A DNA stretch of 64,000 bases, from positions 4,146,164-4,210,163 of the forward strand of contig ML680053.1 of the NCBI GenBank assembly GCA_007922225.1. The letters run 5' to 3'. Shown piece by piece: positions 1-11,847 of this stretch (position 1 is the first letter of the stretch; the number at the start of each line of letters is the position of its first letter). This DNA comes from Emydura subglobosa. Its lineage: Eukaryota; Chordata; Testudines; Chelidae. Made by a program: the position numbers and the translations under genes. The notes under the pieces were generated by a model. It was not told the origin of the DNA, did not search any database, and saw only the letters and a program-made list of their open reading frames with translations.

Positions 1-240
1 ATAAGTTATTATAATGTTAAGTTATAGTAATAGTATTATTTCTTGTACTGTATAGTTTCTAATAGTTTAAGTATTATTCTCTGTAGCGTATATCTTCTAA
101 AAGTTGTATTCTATTCAATATATATATATTGAATATATTGTTATATGGTTACAAGTCATGCTTGATTTTTATCTCTTTCTATTTAATGTAACCATTCACT
201 TCTAAATAAACTTGGTATCTGTTTTCGAAGTATCACAGCT
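1..240. other. AT-rich intergenic DNA
   Basis: Very AT-rich, with TATTATAAT-like runs and a (TA)n core palindrome near 111-140. No gene or recognisable element. Confidence 0.6.
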
Positions 241-419
241 TATGTGTTCTGTCTTGATTGGAGGGCTGTATCTGTGTCCTTTCAAGGGAGAATTGTCCCC
301 CTGGAAATTCCAATAGAGCGAACTATCATACCAGACATTTTTAGTGGTAATCCTGTATTCTACAGTTCTCTCAGTAATAACAAATTGGCTTCCCTAAAAT
401 CTTCAGGTAACACTGCGGT

Positions 420-476
420 GGCTGGATGTTGACTTAAATTAAGTCGATTTAACTTTGTAATGTAGACATGCCCCCA
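420..476. repeat. End of a palindromic MITE (GTAGACATGCCC terminus)
   Basis: Ends with TTTAACTTTGTAATGTAGACATGCCCC, split here as TTTAACTTTG plus TAATGTAGACATGCCCC. Similar TGTAGAC-type ends occur at 6360-6372 and 13,580-13,595 in this window, so it belongs to that dispersed group. The other end is not clear. Confidence 0.4.
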
Positions 477-574
477 GGTTCACTTCCACCTATTCTGCCA
501 GAAGGGAAGAAAAGATTTGAACGGGGTCTTTGTTGTATTAATTTAGATGGAGCTTATAGGCCCAAAGTGTCAAA

Positions 575-660
575 GGTGACCCTGTAAACTGTCCACTGTA
601 AACTGTATATCAGTAACTGTATAACTGTCCTTGTACACTGTAAACTGTATATCAGGGTTT
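575..660. repeat. Short degenerate tandem repeat (CACTGTAAACTGTATATCAG unit)
   Basis: The unit CACTGTAAACTGTATATCAG occurs at about 594 and again near 636, with shortened variants between them. Low-complexity intergenic DNA with no evident function. Confidence 0.6.
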
Positions 661-859
661 GATATACAGAGAACTCAGCCTGTTTAGTGCCATAGAAAAT
701 ACTTCATTAAAATCAGTCTAATCTTTTATAAATGATACAGAGGGTATTAAAAAAAAAAAAAAGGAAAAAGTTGCAGCATTTGAAATGTAAAGTATTAAAT
801 AAGGCTTTCATTTCAACAATATTCTTTGTTCCCTTTTCCTTTAGCGGCAGGCAGCTTTT

Positions 860-2170
860 AGATAGTCTTTTAGATGGTATTTTTCTAATGTGGCATCTTT
901 ATACTGGAGATTTGCAACCATTGTAGCCCATTCAGTACAGTCATCTGCTAATTTTTTGTGGATATATAGTCTTTTGATCCACCCAGGATACCACATCATC
1001 CATCCAAGATCTTGATTTTTTCTGTCTTGTGTTCTTCTGTCATGCATTAATGACATGCATTGCCCACTGAATGTCTTAAAATAAAAAAAAGCCCAGCAAA
1101 TCGAAGACATCTCATGAAAAGAAAGATAACTAACATTTGCTGAGTTCCAGTCGTTTTTAATACTTTCTCAGTGGGTTATGTAGTCTATCCTTGATATTTT
1201 CAGAATTCTTCAATAACACCATAATTCAAAGGTTTTTAGTTTCTTTATTATTGATTGTCTGAATGTCTGTTTCACAGCCATAATTTATCACAGACCGAAT
1301 ATAAGTTTTTAAGAGTCAGAATTTAGTCTTCAGATTTATATCCCTTCTCATCAGCTGTTTATTCTTCCAGAATGTCTCCTTTGTGCTTGCTGTACTGGTG
1401 CTGACTTCAACATTCGATCTTTCATCTTCTGTAATGATGCTAAATAGCAATAATTTCTCACTTGCTATATGACTGTCATTCATTGGAATCTTGCATGTTT
1501 TACCCAGGATTTTTGCATATCACCATAGTTTTTGTCTTCTCCACATTCAGCTTTAGACCATATTCTTTGCCATCTTTATATATAATCTCCACTAGCTTCA
1601 TCAGACTTCCTTCTGAGTCAACCAACAACATTGTGTCACCTGCATAACAAATGTTGTTCACCTATTTTCTGTTCATCTTAATACCTTCTGTTTCTTTTAT
1701 CAGATTAATCAAATACTCGCTATAAATGTTGGATAAAGTCAGTGACCTTAAACAATGTTGTCTCACTCACTCTTGATCTCCATTAGATTTTCATTTTCAT
1801 CTCCCATTATAATCGCCTTCTGATTCCAGAATAATTGTTTTATTAGTCAGGGTTCATATCCATCAATCCCTACAGGTCTTAATATATTGAGCAATTTGTA
1901 GTGGTAGAGTCTGTCAAATGCTTTTTGGAAGGCAATAAAACAATTATACTGTGTTCCTCATTTCAGTTGATCTTTGTAACATAAGCTTCAAATTCATAAT
2001 TCTGTTTATCGTGCCCTTTCCAGGTTTGATGTCATACTGTTGCTCCCTTATTTAGTTACCAATCTTTCCTTGTATTCAGTCTTGAACAACTTGCAAAAGT
2101 ATTACAGAAGTATGTGATACTAGGCTGATTGCTCTATTGTCTTTTCAATAACATCCTTAGATGGAATTAA
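860..2170 (-). mobile_element. LINE reverse-transcriptase fragment, degenerate, minus strand
   Basis: Translating the reverse complement with frame changes gives LINE-type RT sequence. At about 1,655-1,500 it reads VNNICYAGDTMLL, then YGLKLNVEKTKTMVI, which are the catalytic YADD block (here YAGD, so the second Asp remains but the first is lost) and the conserved K-T-K motif. Upstream on the minus strand lies AFQKAFDRLYHYKLL (near 1,900). Downstream toward 860 is a C-terminal segment with ECAT-like WATMVANL. Several stops and frameshifts show it is dead. The clade is not certain: it is not CR1, and RTE-like or another APE-type LINE is possible. Confidence 0.6.
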
Positions 2171-2233
2171 AGATGGTAATAACTGTTTTTTTGGGGGGGA
2201 AAACAGAAGAAGTTAATAGTGATGGACTGGAGT

Positions 2234-3170
2234 TGTTGTTAGAGTCCAATCCTGTTTCCTAAAAGACAAAACACAAACACACCAGGAGAAAGAAAAGAAT
2301 AGCAAAAATAGAATATGCAACTTCTGTCTCTGGTGTTAACTCTCACTTGCAACTTTGCTGCTGGAAAAACACAGGCACAGCATAGACTCCAAGACCTGGC
2401 AAACTTGTACTATCAGGTTGTTTAGGGCATCACATTTAGCTTCCTGTCTGGTCACAGGCTTCCTGGACTGTTGCAAAATATGCAGTCTTGGCTGGTTAAG
2501 TCAAACTTTTATTAGACAGAAGGAAAAAAAAAATGAAAAAAAAAAAAAGAGAAATAAGGGGATAGGGAGAGACAGTCTCACATCCCAGGTGGCATTCAGG
2601 ATTTAACCAGAGCTAGTGTAATCTGGGTTTCTCTCACTCTGGCCTGGTCTGGACAGGACATCTCTCACTTTTATGATGAAGAAGGCACAACAGTGTCACA
2701 CTGTATCCTGGAATCCCAGGAGATAATGGGGGTTGCAGACCTGATGGTGAATGTTGCTTCTTCCCCTTGTCTTGTCTTTCACTCAGCCAGTGTTTTCGCA
2801 TCTCCTCATTTCAGTCAACCAGCATCATGATAGCTATCTTTCCCCCAAAGTTTCTTTTAAAGGACCCCAAAAGGGAGTGATGGGCAGAATAACCCATCCC
2901 CTAATTATTTTATCCACCATTTTGGACTAATTTGTGGCACACCAATTTTGATTAGTAGATTCTGGTCCCACACTTTTCTTGTTTACCACGTATGATTTTA
3001 ACACAGGCCTTGAATTATCCAATAGCCTTTTTCTTCAGACAATTCAGTCTATCTTCCTCCCTTTTGCATCTTTTACCATCAACATTTATTGTGACACTTT
3101 ATGAACTTTCACATGCTTTTCACAGCTGAGCTCACAATTAGGGTAAATTGTAGACCTAATTATCACAACA
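2234..3170 (-). repeat. Solo-LTR-like block, minus strand
   Basis: The block starts TGTTGTTAGAG and ends ATCACAACA, giving TG...CA termini with a short inverted match (TGTTGT/ACAACA). On the minus strand an AATAAA polyadenylation signal lies at about 2,510 (plus-strand TTTTATTAGAC). No coding potential. No clear target-site duplication, so the call is tentative. Confidence 0.4.
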
Positions 3171-3246
3171 TCTCCTACCTCTCAGGAGTGTTTGAATCTC
3201 TGAGCTATGGGTTATTCTGATGTGGGGCTCCCTTATTCCCTCCTCT

Positions 3247-3547
3247 TGAAGTTGTTCCACTGTGCATAAATAATGAAAGTTATTAGTAACTGGAACCAGG
3301 GTCTACCATCTCATGGATAGATGCCCTGCTCGTGGAACTATACAGTCACTCTCTCTCTCTCTGGCCCAATGACTGTTTTACTATGGATAAATACTTATAT
3401 AGACATTGGACCAGTGAGAGACAGAAAAAAATGACACAGCAGACCCTTGTTTAGGGCACCTACTTGGGAGGTGGGAGAACCTGGGTCCAGTCCCCCTGCT
3501 CCAGTAATTCTTTCATTATTTATCCACAGTGGAACAGCTTCAACGGG
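3247..3547. repeat. Foldback element with tRNA-like modules
   Basis: The left arm, 3247-3301, and right arm, 3495-3543, are inverted copies (GTTCCACTGTGCATAAATAA against TTATTTATCCACAGTGGAAC). A nested inverted pair lies inside, at about 3347-3373 and 3398-3425. Between them and just after (3441-3501 and 3580-3649) are two direct tRNA-like modules of the form AGGGCACCTACTTGGGAGGT...CCTGGGTCCAGTCCC, resembling pol III A and B boxes. Likely a non-autonomous dispersed foldback repeat. Confidence 0.55.
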
Positions 3548-3689
3548 AAAGACAGAGAACCCCACGTCAGAATAGCCTAAAGTTCAGTTTTTAGAGCACT
3601 CTCCTGAGATGTGAGAGAACCTGGTTCAAATCTTTTTCTCCATCAGATAGAAAAGGGGGGAACTGAACCTGGGTCTCCCTGGGGGTGAA

Positions 3690-5065
3690 TAGTGAGGTGA
3701 CAAAACTTCCAGATGATACATTACTCATAAAAGTTAAGTTCAAAGCTGACTGCAAAGAGTTACCAAGGGATCTCACTAAACTGAGTGACTGAGCAACAAA
3801 ATGGCAGATGAAATTCAGTGTTGATAAGTGGCAAAGTAATGCACATCAGAAAAATAGTCTCAACTATATATACAAAATGATGGTGTCCAAATTAGCTGTT
3901 ACCACTCAAGAAAGAGAGTCATCGGGGATAGTTTTCTGAAAACATCTGCTCAATGTGCAGCAGCATTCAAAAAAGTTACATAGGAACCATTAGGAAAGGG
4001 ATAGATAATAAAATAGAAAATATAATGCCACTATATAAATCTATGGTATGCCCACACCTTGAATACTGTGTGTGTAAGGGGCTGGGGCTTAGGCATTCTA
4101 GTTAGCAATCACTGCTGGGCTGGGATCCACATGTTATGGATCGGTGAGCCAGGGTCAGAGGAATCACTAGAGCCAGATTCAATAAGCAAGAGTCAGAGTC
4201 AGAGACTGGAGGTGAGGTGAGGTCTGGAGCCACAGCAGGCCTGAAGTCTGTGTAGTTCCCTAGACAACTTCCTGGGGCAACCATCCAAGGTTAAATAGGG
4301 CGCTTGGCCAATCGGAGGGCTGCAGGGCATGGTCACCCTGGTTCTCTTGGGCGATACTTCCTGTGGTGCCTACTCTCCACAGTGCTCCCTGGCTGTGGCT
4401 CTGCAAAGCCTTCCAGTGGCACTGTGGGAACATCAGTTGTCCCAGGCTCTGCAGACCTGGGGTCTAGTCTCTGGATCTTTACAGCATGCAGTTTAGGTTG
4501 CCCCATCTGAAAAAAAGATAGAATCAACAAAGGTACAGAAAAGGATTAGGGATATGGAACAGCTTCCATATGAGGCAAGATTAAAAAGATGGACTGTTCT
4601 ACTTAGAAAAAAGACAACTTGTGGAGGACTTAGCAGAGATCTATAAAATCATGAATAATATGGAGAAAGTGAATCAGGAAGTGTTATTTATCCTTCACAT
4701 AACACAAGAACTTGGGCCACCCAATTAAATTAATAGGCAGCAGTTTTAAAACAACCATAAGGAATTACTTCTTCACACAATACCCAGTCAACCAGTGGAA
4801 CTTGTTTCCTGAGCACACTGTGAAGGCCATTAGTATAACTGCGTTAAAAAAAGAACAAGATAAGTTCATGGAGGATAGGTCCATCAATGGCTATCAGTCA
4901 GGGACATAACCTATGCTCTGGGTGTCCCGAAACCTTCAACTGGATTACAGGGGGATGGATCACTCAAAGTTGCCCTGTTCTGTTCATTTCCTCTGAGCAT
5001 CTGGCACTGGCTGCTGTTGGAAGACAGGATACTGGGCTAGACGGACCGTTGGTCTGACCCAAGAT
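3690..5065 (+). mobile_element. CR1-type LINE, 3' part, plus strand, interrupted
   Basis: The sequence follows the turtle CR1 3' region closely: a decayed LPDDT catalytic RT block near 3,707, GVTTQERE-type coding (ACCACTCAAGAAAGAGAG), the MPLYKSMVCPHLEYC-like block ending near 4,070, and a resumed segment from about 4,487 to the 3'UTR, which ends ACTGGGCTAGACGGACCG and TGGTCTGACCCAAGATGGC. Stops and indels are common. About 410 bp of unrelated DNA (4073-4486) interrupts it. Confidence 0.8.
4073..4486. mobile_element. Insertion nested in the CR1 copy
   Basis: CR1 is broken after GAATACTGTG and resumes at GCAGTTTAGGTTGCCCC, so the 414 bp between are a later insertion. The ends are TGTAAGGGG and CTTTACAGCA, which would fit a small solo LTR or other short element. 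It contains CAGAGTCAGAG-type short repeats. Family not recognised; exact ends could shift by a few bases. Confidence 0.5.
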
Positions 5066-5289
5066 GGCTGTTTTTATTCCAGGTGAATGCGCTAACAACT
5101 GGGCTCAAAGTTATAAGGTGGGCACTAACATCTTCCTCCTCCTCCTCTGCCTCCAGCTGGATTTTCAATGGATCCCGATCCAGCAGTCTGAGCATGCCTA
5201 CCAAATTAGACCCTATCCACTAGATAGTTATTCACTGCTTATCTTCCCGTGGTTCATGGATCATTCTGGGGCTCAGGTGGGGAGATAAG

Positions 5290-5530
5290 CATCCAAACAC
5301 CTAGAATGATGTAGAAGTGCAAATGGCCAAAGGCAGAAACTTAGGCGCCTAGGGAACGTCTACCCTGAAAACATAGACTCTGAGTGAGTTTAGGCACCTA
5401 CAGCAGGAGTTTTGTGGATCGCAATAGAGGCTAAAACTGGGATTTTAGACACCTAACCCCAAGACTTGGGCACATAAGTCAGGGCTTTAGGCACCGATAC
5501 TTTTGTGGATCAGGACCAAAGTAACTAACT
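5290..5530. repeat. Dispersed repeat rich in TTAGGCACCTA units
   Basis: Repeated TAGGCACCTA / TAGGCGCCTAG palindromic units and GTGGATC copies. Similar TTAGGCACCT sequence flanks the LTR at 24,395-25,124, so this is a dispersed intergenic repeat. No coding potential. Confidence 0.45.
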
Positions 5531-5544
5531 ATAGTGTTTATTTT

Positions 5545-6470
5545 TCAGGCTACATCTATGCTATGTGCGACTTTTGGCAGTACATAGGGTATGTTGCAGT
5601 GAGACGCAAGTTGCATCCACACTGCATGGACTGCTACTGTGTAGCTGCATGTGTCAGTGAAAGGCTCTGAGGGGGGAGGCAGTGGGGAAAGGTTTCAGCT
5701 GCTCCCCACTGCCACAGCCTTTCACAGCAATGAGGAAAGGTTCTGGCATGAGGGTGGGGGGAGAAGGCTGAGACTTTCCCAGCTGCCGTGTCTCAGCCTT
5801 TCCCCGTTGCCTCATTCCTTACCTTTCCCTGCTGCAGCAAAAGGCTTCAGCAGTTGGGAGACAGCAGAACACTCCACAGCTAAAAATAGCACTGTAGACA
5901 GGAAGGCATCGCTTGGTTTAAATTCTTACAGAGTATTTCCTGGACAGCCTTCCTCCCACCCCCTCCTACCCAACATGCTATAAAAACTCCAGGGGGGTTG
6001 AAAATATTTACTGGAGCTCTGCTCCAGACAGCTCCAGATGAATTTAAGCCAGGTGTGTAGGGTATATGCTTGCGTACATACCCACACCCATCAGGTATGT
6101 CTGTACTAAAAAACACCCTGCTGAGTAACGTAAGTTTTGCCGGAATAAGCGGTAGTGTAGACAGTGCTATGTTGGTGGGAGAGATCCCTGCCAACATAGC
6201 TACCGTCCCTCGTTTAGGTGGTTTTATTTTGTCGGCAGGAGAGCTCTCTCCCACCAACAACATGGCTACACTAGTGCTTATGCTGGCAAAATTTATGTTG
6301 CTCAGTGCATGTTTTTTTCACACCCCTGAGCGACAAAAGTTTTGCCAGCATAAGCGCCAGTGTAGACGAGCCCATGCCTCACCATCTGCACTTAAACCCA
6401 TGCTGGGGGACTACCCAAGTACATATCCCACTAAGAGACACATACAGTGTAGACATAGGCTAAGGGTCTG
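5545..6470. mobile_element. Nested MITEs with TGTAGAC-type termini
   Basis: The inner element at about 6,092-6,376 is largely self-complementary: CAGGTATGTCTGTACT at the left against AGTGTAGACGAGCCCATG at the right, with inner arms such as TTGGTGGGAGAGATC against GAGAGCTCTCTCCCACC. It sits inside a second element running from about 5,545 to 6,466, whose ends resemble each other inverted (CTACATCTATGCTA and GTGTAGACATAGGCTA). No transposase. Superfamily not determined. Confidence 0.5.
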
Positions 6471-6582
6471 ATCCTGCAACCATTCTAGTCAAGACAAAGC
6501 TCCCATTGATTTTAGTGATACAGGATCAGACCTTAAGTGAACATTAAGGCTCTGATCATGCCAACGCTTTTTATGCACAGGC

Positions 6583-6644
6583 TTAACTTTAGGTATGAAT
6601 AGTCCCATTGAAATCAATGGAACTATTCATGTGCATAAAGTTAA
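6583..6644. repeat. Imperfect 62-bp palindrome
   Basis: TTAACTTTAGGTATGAATAG at the left pairs with the inverted CTATTCATGTGCATAAAGTTAA at the right, around a CCATTGAAATCAATGG centre. It could form a long hairpin. Probably the remnant of a foldback repeat. Confidence 0.6.
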
Positions 6645-6649
6645 ACACA

Positions 6650-7775
6650 TGCTTATCTGCAGGATTGGGACACGTACCAAGATGTAGTTACTTTAATGCA
6701 TCCCTTTCTATTCAGCGGAAAGGTAGATCAATTTTTAAAGTCCTGATTATTTTCCAAATCTGTCAAGATGATCAGAAACATTTCTTTTTTCCCCAGCTTG
6801 AAAAAAAATATAAAAATAGCTTTTGTAACAGGCCTGGGCCAAATTCTATCCTATTTATTAGTATGATGGCTTTCAGATGTGAATTTCTTTGAAGAGAGGA
6901 AGATTGCAGAATGCACATAGCCCATTAAAGATGTTTGTTTCTAGTAATGAGGCTTTTAAAGTATATGTATGTTATACACTACATGAGGGGGAAAAAACTT
7001 CATAAACCCTCTAAATACCTCTAGCATGATTATTCTATTTTAACAATTAACATTTTAAGATTTATTTAAAATAAAATATTGTTCAAAAAGGCTTTTCCAG
7101 ATTTGTCCACATTCCATTTATATTTAGTAGGGACTGTTTCAGTCATGTCACTGTACATATGTCACTGATATGTATTTATTAAAAAAAAAAACTTTTATTA
7201 ATGAAATCGTGTATGTGTGTAGTTCTTAATTATGTTATCATTCTTGAGTTTCTCTAACATATCTACGGTCAGCATTATTTCACTTTCAGGATCTCTACCA
7301 CTTAATAATGGTTGCAAGATAATACCTTAACTGTACTTTATAGGAAATGATCTGGCTGTCCTTTATATCTTTGAGTGAAATCTAGCCTGGTTTTGATTTT
7401 TTAAAAATTATTCTGTTTAAGTACAATAAATTATGCAGGTTTCCTGCTATTAAAATGCAAAGAGTATTTGTAAGAGGAAATTAGAAATCATAAGAAAGCT
7501 TTTAGTGGCTTTATTGCTAATCATTATTTCTCTCTTTACAAGTAAAAGGGAGAAATTCTCATCATTGTGCAAGGACAATAAGGGGAGCAAGATATCCTGC
7601 AAAGAGTGTACCTCCAGAACTGTATCCCTTTTGAGATGTGCTCAAATGTGTGGTGGCAAACAAAATCAGCAGACCCTGATATCTGTTGGCTGTCCATGAT
7701 TCTGGGGGCACCATGAAAGCAAAGGGATATGGCAGATATAAATGTGGGAGTGTTAAACTCCCAGACCAGTTGCAT
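6650..7775. other. Intergenic, nothing recognised
   Basis: AT-rich DNA with homopolymer runs (A10 near 7,180) and no conserved frame, RNA or element that I can name. Confidence 0.5.
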
Positions 7776-7779
7776 AGAT

Positions 7780-8430
7780 AGAAATGTAAAGCTAAAAGGG
7801 ACCTCAAGAGGTTATAAAGTCTTGCCCTCTGCACTGAGGCAAGACCAGGTAAACCTTGAGCATCCCTGACAGGTGTTTGTCCAACCTGTTCTTAAAAACC
7901 TCCACTGATCAAGATTCTACACCCTCCCGTGGAAGACTATTCCAGAACTTAACTACCCTTATAGTTAGAAAGCTTTTCTTAATATCTAACCTAGATCTTC
8001 ATGCTGTAGATTAAACCCATTACTTCTTGTTCTACCTTCCACAGACAGAGAGAATTGATCACCATCCTCTTTATAACAGCGGTTAGCATATTTGAAGACT
8101 TATCAGGACCTCCCTTCAGTCTCCTTTTCTTAAGATTAAACATGCCCAGTTTTTTGTAGCCTTTCCTCGTAGGTCAAGTTTTCTAAATCTTTTATCATGT
8201 TGTTGTCATCTGGACTTTCTCCAGTTTGTCTACATCTTTCCTAAAGTGTGATATCCAGAATTGGACACAGTGCTCCAGTGGAGGTCTCACTAATGCTGAG
8301 TAGAGTGGGATAATTACTTCCTGTATCTTACACACAACACTCCTGTTAACATACCCCCACAATGATATTATCCCTTTTTGCAGCTGCATCACGTTCTTGG
8401 ACATCATCTTACATCATCAGCGGAAACACA
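7780..8430 (-). mobile_element. CR1 LINE, 3' end, minus strand
   Basis: The plus strand opens AAAGGGACCTCAAGAGGTT and carries the CR1 3'UTR block CCCTGACAGGTGTTTGTCC. The minus strand at 8,400-8,195 reads VIIPLYSALVRPPLEHCVQF, the conserved CR1 RT C-terminal thumb sequence, with frame breaks. 5'-truncated and inactive. Confidence 0.85.
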
Positions 8431-10070
8431 GCAGCTGCAGCTTCAGACAGTCCATATTTCAATCTCTTTCTTTTTTATAAAACAAATTTTGGAGAGAAAT
8501 TGCCAAATATATTTTTTTTTACATTAATGCATAATAGAAAATCCCTGCTGTCATTAAATAAACCATAAAAGGATTGTCCTCCACCAGACATTTCAGAGGA
8601 GCTTTTGGCTTGATCTTGCCAACACTTAACAAATTGTCTGACATCACAAATGAGTGTTGGCAGCATCTGGCCCAAAGTTTGCTATAAGTTTGCCAGGGGA
8701 GGGTAACGTTGGCACACAGAAGGGCAATTTATACCTCCGTGCACTAGCTTTGATGAATCTAACTGAATTTGTGCAACATTTAGGGCCAAATTCTTCTTTC
8801 AGATAATAATGTGCACAGGTGGCTATACTTGCCTTCACTTTGGCTCTTGAGAAAAAGTCATTAACAAGAAACAGACAGGCAAAGTTTTCTGTGAGACCTA
8901 CAAGATTTTGTTGTCCAAAATAATTGTTTTTAGAATCCAAGAGGTTCATAAACCTGCAAAGAACAATATGAAATTGCAGGGGAGGAACTGGTAATCAATT
9001 CTGGCCTCCGTAGGTGAGATCTAAGTATGTCTGCTACCAAGAGGTGAAAATAGCAGCACTAACTGAACTGGAAATAGACATTGCAAATCTAAGCACATTC
9101 TCCACCTCAGTGAATTTCCAGCTGTTTCTTACGTTCTGGAAGTCAAATATGAAATGGGATTTTTGACTTTCTTGCTATAAAATTCAAACTCAAACAGGGC
9201 TTACAATCAATCCTTCTGGAGATTTTTTCTTTTCTAATAAGATTTGCTTCTTTTTTCTCTGTGTCTATAACATTTTTCTGTAGCTAATGTTTATCTTCTG
9301 GCCATTCCACTTGAGTATCTTTCCTTGCAGTATTGTGAAGCATATTAAGTGACCCTGCAGCTGCTCCTCCACGTGGCCAGCCTGTAGGAAGTTACAAAGT
9401 CAAGAAAAAGATATTTTAAAAATAAGCGTAGTAACCCTGGCCTTGGCATTTGCACCTGTTGCAGCTGTGGTACAGCAACCTGGAATGCTGTCTTTGAGAA
9501 AGACAGCCAAGAAGAGGGAGCTTAGAATCTCCCTAAAGGGAGCAGTTTGAAACTGCTTAGAGAAGAAGGTGAAAAGAAACTGTGCTGGGGTGAAAAGGGA
9601 TTTGGCCAGAGGAAGTTGTGTTAGAGGAAGCTGGACCATGAAGGGCAACGGGCAAGGAGCCTGGCTGGGAGGGGCACAAAACCTATTACCAGTGAGGTTG
9701 ACATTGGGATGCTGACAGAGAGAATACAGTTTGGGCCCTTGGGGAACAGGTGTGGGCCTCCAGGTGAGGCGCTGTAGTTCACAGATGGATCCACTGGTCT
9801 TTGCAGGGACAAAGCAAAGGAGCATCACAAGCCAGAGAGAGGTAGAAGCGGGATAGGAGGGATGAAGCTGGACTTTACAGCCAGGGACAGGAGGAGCTGA
9901 TTCCCATGGGATGACACAGCATGTTGTAGAAAAATCTTTTCATTGTGATGGTAATTTACCATCTTACACTTACAAAAAGCAAGTATTTGATTGGATATTA
10001 TTTATATTATTGTTCCTGTCTAAATTCTGGGTTTTTCCTTTATAAACATTAAAACCTGAGGTTATATCTA
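8430..10070. other. Intergenic, no gene recognised
   Basis: Contains short frames on both strands with no family features. The 9,400-9,900 part is purine-rich and GC-richer than its surroundings and may be an old LTR, but I cannot show termini. Confidence 0.45.
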
Positions 10071-10072
10071 TT

Positions 10073-10740
10073 AGAGTCATAGAATATTAGGGTTGGAAGG
10101 GACCTCAGGAGGTATCTAGTACAACCCCCTGTTCAAAGTAGGACCAACCCCAACTGAATCATCCCAGCCAGGGCTTTGTCAAGCTGCACCTTAAAAACCT
10201 CTAAGGATGGAGATTCCAGCACCTCCCTAAGTAACCCATTCCAGTGCTTCACCAGCCTCCTAATGAAAATTTTTTCCTTAATATTCAACCCAGACCTCCC
10301 CCACTGCATTGCTCCTTGTTGTCATCTGCCACCATTGAAAGCAGCATAGCTCCATGCTCCCTGGAAACCTTCTTCAGGTAGTTGAAGGCCGCTATCAAAT
10401 CTCCCCTCACTCTGCTCTTCTGCAGACTAAACCAGCCTAATTCCCTCAGCCTCTCCTCATATGTGCTTCAGTTCCCTAATCATTTTCATTGCCCTCCACT
10501 GGACTCTCTCCAATTTGTCCACATCCTTCCTGTAACCGGGGTGGGGGGAGGGGAGGAGGAGAAGAAGGGAATGTACACGACAATTCTCCAAATGTGGCCT
10601 CACCAATGCTGAATAGAGGGGAATAAACACTTCCCTTGATCTGCTGGCAATCTCCTACTAATGCGGCCCAATATGCTGTTAGCCTTCCTGGCAATAAGGG
10701 CACACTGTTGACTCATATCCAGCTGAGGCCTGCGTCACTG
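10073..10740 (-). mobile_element. CR1 LINE, 3' end, minus strand
   Basis: Begins GTCATAGAAT, the reverse complement of the CR1 3' ATTCTATG repeat, followed by GGGTTGGAAGGGACCTCAGG, the bird/turtle CR1 tail. Then come GATTCCAGCACCTCCCTAAG and the RT C-terminal coding on the minus strand. Truncated at its 5' end, with a G-rich insertion at about 10,540-10,560. Confidence 0.88.
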
Positions 10741-11690
10741 CATAAGTACTAGTGACAAGGGTCTGAAAACCACATTCCTGGCTTTTGGGAAGACATGGTC
10801 ACTGTACTCTCTGAAAGGCACACAGGGACCCCTGAATCTGTTTTGTTTTTGGGAGTGGGGGGCAGGAAATTGTATTATTTTATTGTTTGCACAGGAGAGA
10901 GGTGTGCAGACTCTTTGCCCATATCACTTACACAACTGAGGGTGATTCAACATTCACATCCCACACACACATTTTATAATAAATATTGTACATTTAGGAG
11001 AAGTACCCAAAACGTCCCATGAGCCTAAAAACCTATGAGCAGAAAAATAAAAGAACATCACATGACCGTAGCAGTATTGCAAGCCCCAAATTAACAAAAA
11101 CCACGACTCAGACCCACCCATAATCATGAGATTGGCTTAAAAATCTCGAGATTTAAACAATAAATTAAGAGTTCTTTTTATTGGCCTGCTGCTCGTGGAG
11201 TTTTTCCTTTGTAAGAATGAGGCTTTTTTTTTGTTTTTTGTTAAATGAAAGCTGAGACTCTCATCATGACTCCAGGGCATCGCTGGGCCTTTAAGTAAAA
11301 CAAAGATCACACAACTGTGAGTTGGCGACACTGCAATGCACTTATTCCCTGCAGACACTACGGTAGTTTTTCAATCTCATGGTATTTCCAAGTGATCCCC
11401 TTAACAGCGCCAGGGTGCAGGCCCATATTCTTTGGCAAGACCTGGGTGCTCTTTGCACCTAGGTATTAAGTAAAGAAGGCTGATGGCAATGGCCCTGGGT
11501 GCACAAAACACGCACAGCCAGGGCCGACCCAGGCCAGCCTAGAGCAACTTGCTTTGCTACCTCACTCAGCCAGCCAGCCACCTCCCTGCCCTATCGCCTC
11601 CTGCCTGAGAACCAGCCAGCCAAAAAACGCGAACACAGGATGTCTGTCCTCTCTCGCTCTCCGTACGTCCAAGTCAGTGGCGGGGCGTGA
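10740..11690. other. Upstream flank of EMSY, nothing recognised
   Basis: Gradually rises in GC toward the promoter from about 11,400. No conserved frame; frames from 11,500 into the gap are by-products of low stop density in GC-rich DNA. Confidence 0.5.
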
Positions 11691-11847
11691 GGCCCGTCCC
11701 CTTCCTGCGTTGTCAAACCCAAGGCAGCTCCAACGCCCAGGTGGGTGTACCTCGCGCCCTCCGCCACCGTCTGGGAAACGTTCCGTTCATTCGATTTCGT
11801 CACCGCCCCCACCCCCTTTACCTCGCGCAGCGGCCGGGGCTACGTCG

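Noticed and set aside
3441..3650. Functional tRNA genes
   Set aside because: A/B-box-like modules are present but the cloverleaf stems do not pair well and the units sit in a foldback repeat.
5651..6471. Three overlapping frames of 110-133 codons on both strands
   Set aside because: They fall in palindromic MITE sequence, where open frames on both strands arise from self-complementarity.
9400..9828. 142-codon minus-strand frame
   Set aside because: Low-complexity, no recognisable domain, no splice-site pattern; overlapping frames exist in other phases.
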